Shown: positions 6,182-6,201 of the stretch, in pieces
How positions within the stretch are numbered: the stretch's first letter is position 1
Layout of the letters: every line of letters starts with the position of its first letter
Assembly: GCA_947074225.1 (NCBI GenBank)
Contig: CAMTOX010000126.1
Span: 1 to 6,201 of the forward strand
Direction: 5' to 3'
Length of the DNA: 6,201 bases
Source of the DNA: an uncultured bacterium
GTDB lineage: Bacteria > Bacteroidota > Bacteroidia > Bacteroidales > Paludibacteraceae
The notes under the pieces: model-generated
The model's database searches: none
Seen by the model: only the letters and a program-made list of their open reading frames with translations
What the model was told of the DNA's origin: nothing
Translations under genes and position numbers: made by a program

Positions 6182-6201
6182 TGTCATCACAGCGCACAAC
6201 G
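6182..6201. other. Unassignable sequence beyond the right adapter
   Basis: These 20 bases follow the poly-A run-off of the P7 adapter and cannot be part of the native molecule. They are best read as noise calls at the tail of a read. No feature is supported. Confidence 0.7.

Noticed and set aside
1..6201. A previously undescribed multi-gene system
   Set aside because: All four genes are recognisable housekeeping genes with intact key residues. No cluster of unknown genes, mobile element, CRISPR array or non-coding RNA was found.

Overview
The window looks like one assembled contig of a Bacteroidota genome, most likely order Bacteroidales, with sequencing-library adapter left on both ends. 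The taxonomic call rests on three things. The glutamine synthetase and the long RluA-type protein are of Bacteroidales type. The promoters have TAnnTTTG -7 boxes, one of them paired with a TTTG -33 box. The start codons lack Shine-Dalgarno sequences. I cannot name the genus from sequence alone. Real genomic insert is about 116-6104.

Layout: 1-45 is unassignable end sequence. 46-115 is a full Illumina P5 / i5 index / Read 1 adapter. 116-551 is an AT-rich gene-free leader with a probable promoter for glnA. glnA (552-2057, +) is a type I glutamine synthetase. A strong bidirectional hairpin terminator (2077-2111) separates it from the convergent minus-strand genes. These are folD (2135-2989) and purD (3006-4268), 16 bp apart in a probable purD-folD operon, with a textbook Bacteroidetes promoter (TTTG-N20-TATTTTTG) in front of purD. 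Upstream on the same strand is a long RluA-family pseudouridine synthase (4420-6039) with an N-terminal extension containing a coiled coil. 6105-6201 is Illumina Read 2 / i7 / P7 adapter followed by poly-A and noise.

The genes are core metabolism and RNA modification. PurD makes glycinamide ribonucleotide, and FolD makes the 10-formyl-tetrahydrofolate consumed by formyl transfer steps later in purine synthesis, so their pairing makes sense. GlnA makes the glutamine that purine synthesis uses as amide donor, but it is transcribed separately. I found no mobile element, CRISPR array, RNA gene or new defence or biosynthetic system. The most noteworthy points are the adapter artefacts, which create a false N-terminus (VTGVQTCALPIS) on the RluA protein, and two start-codon corrections.
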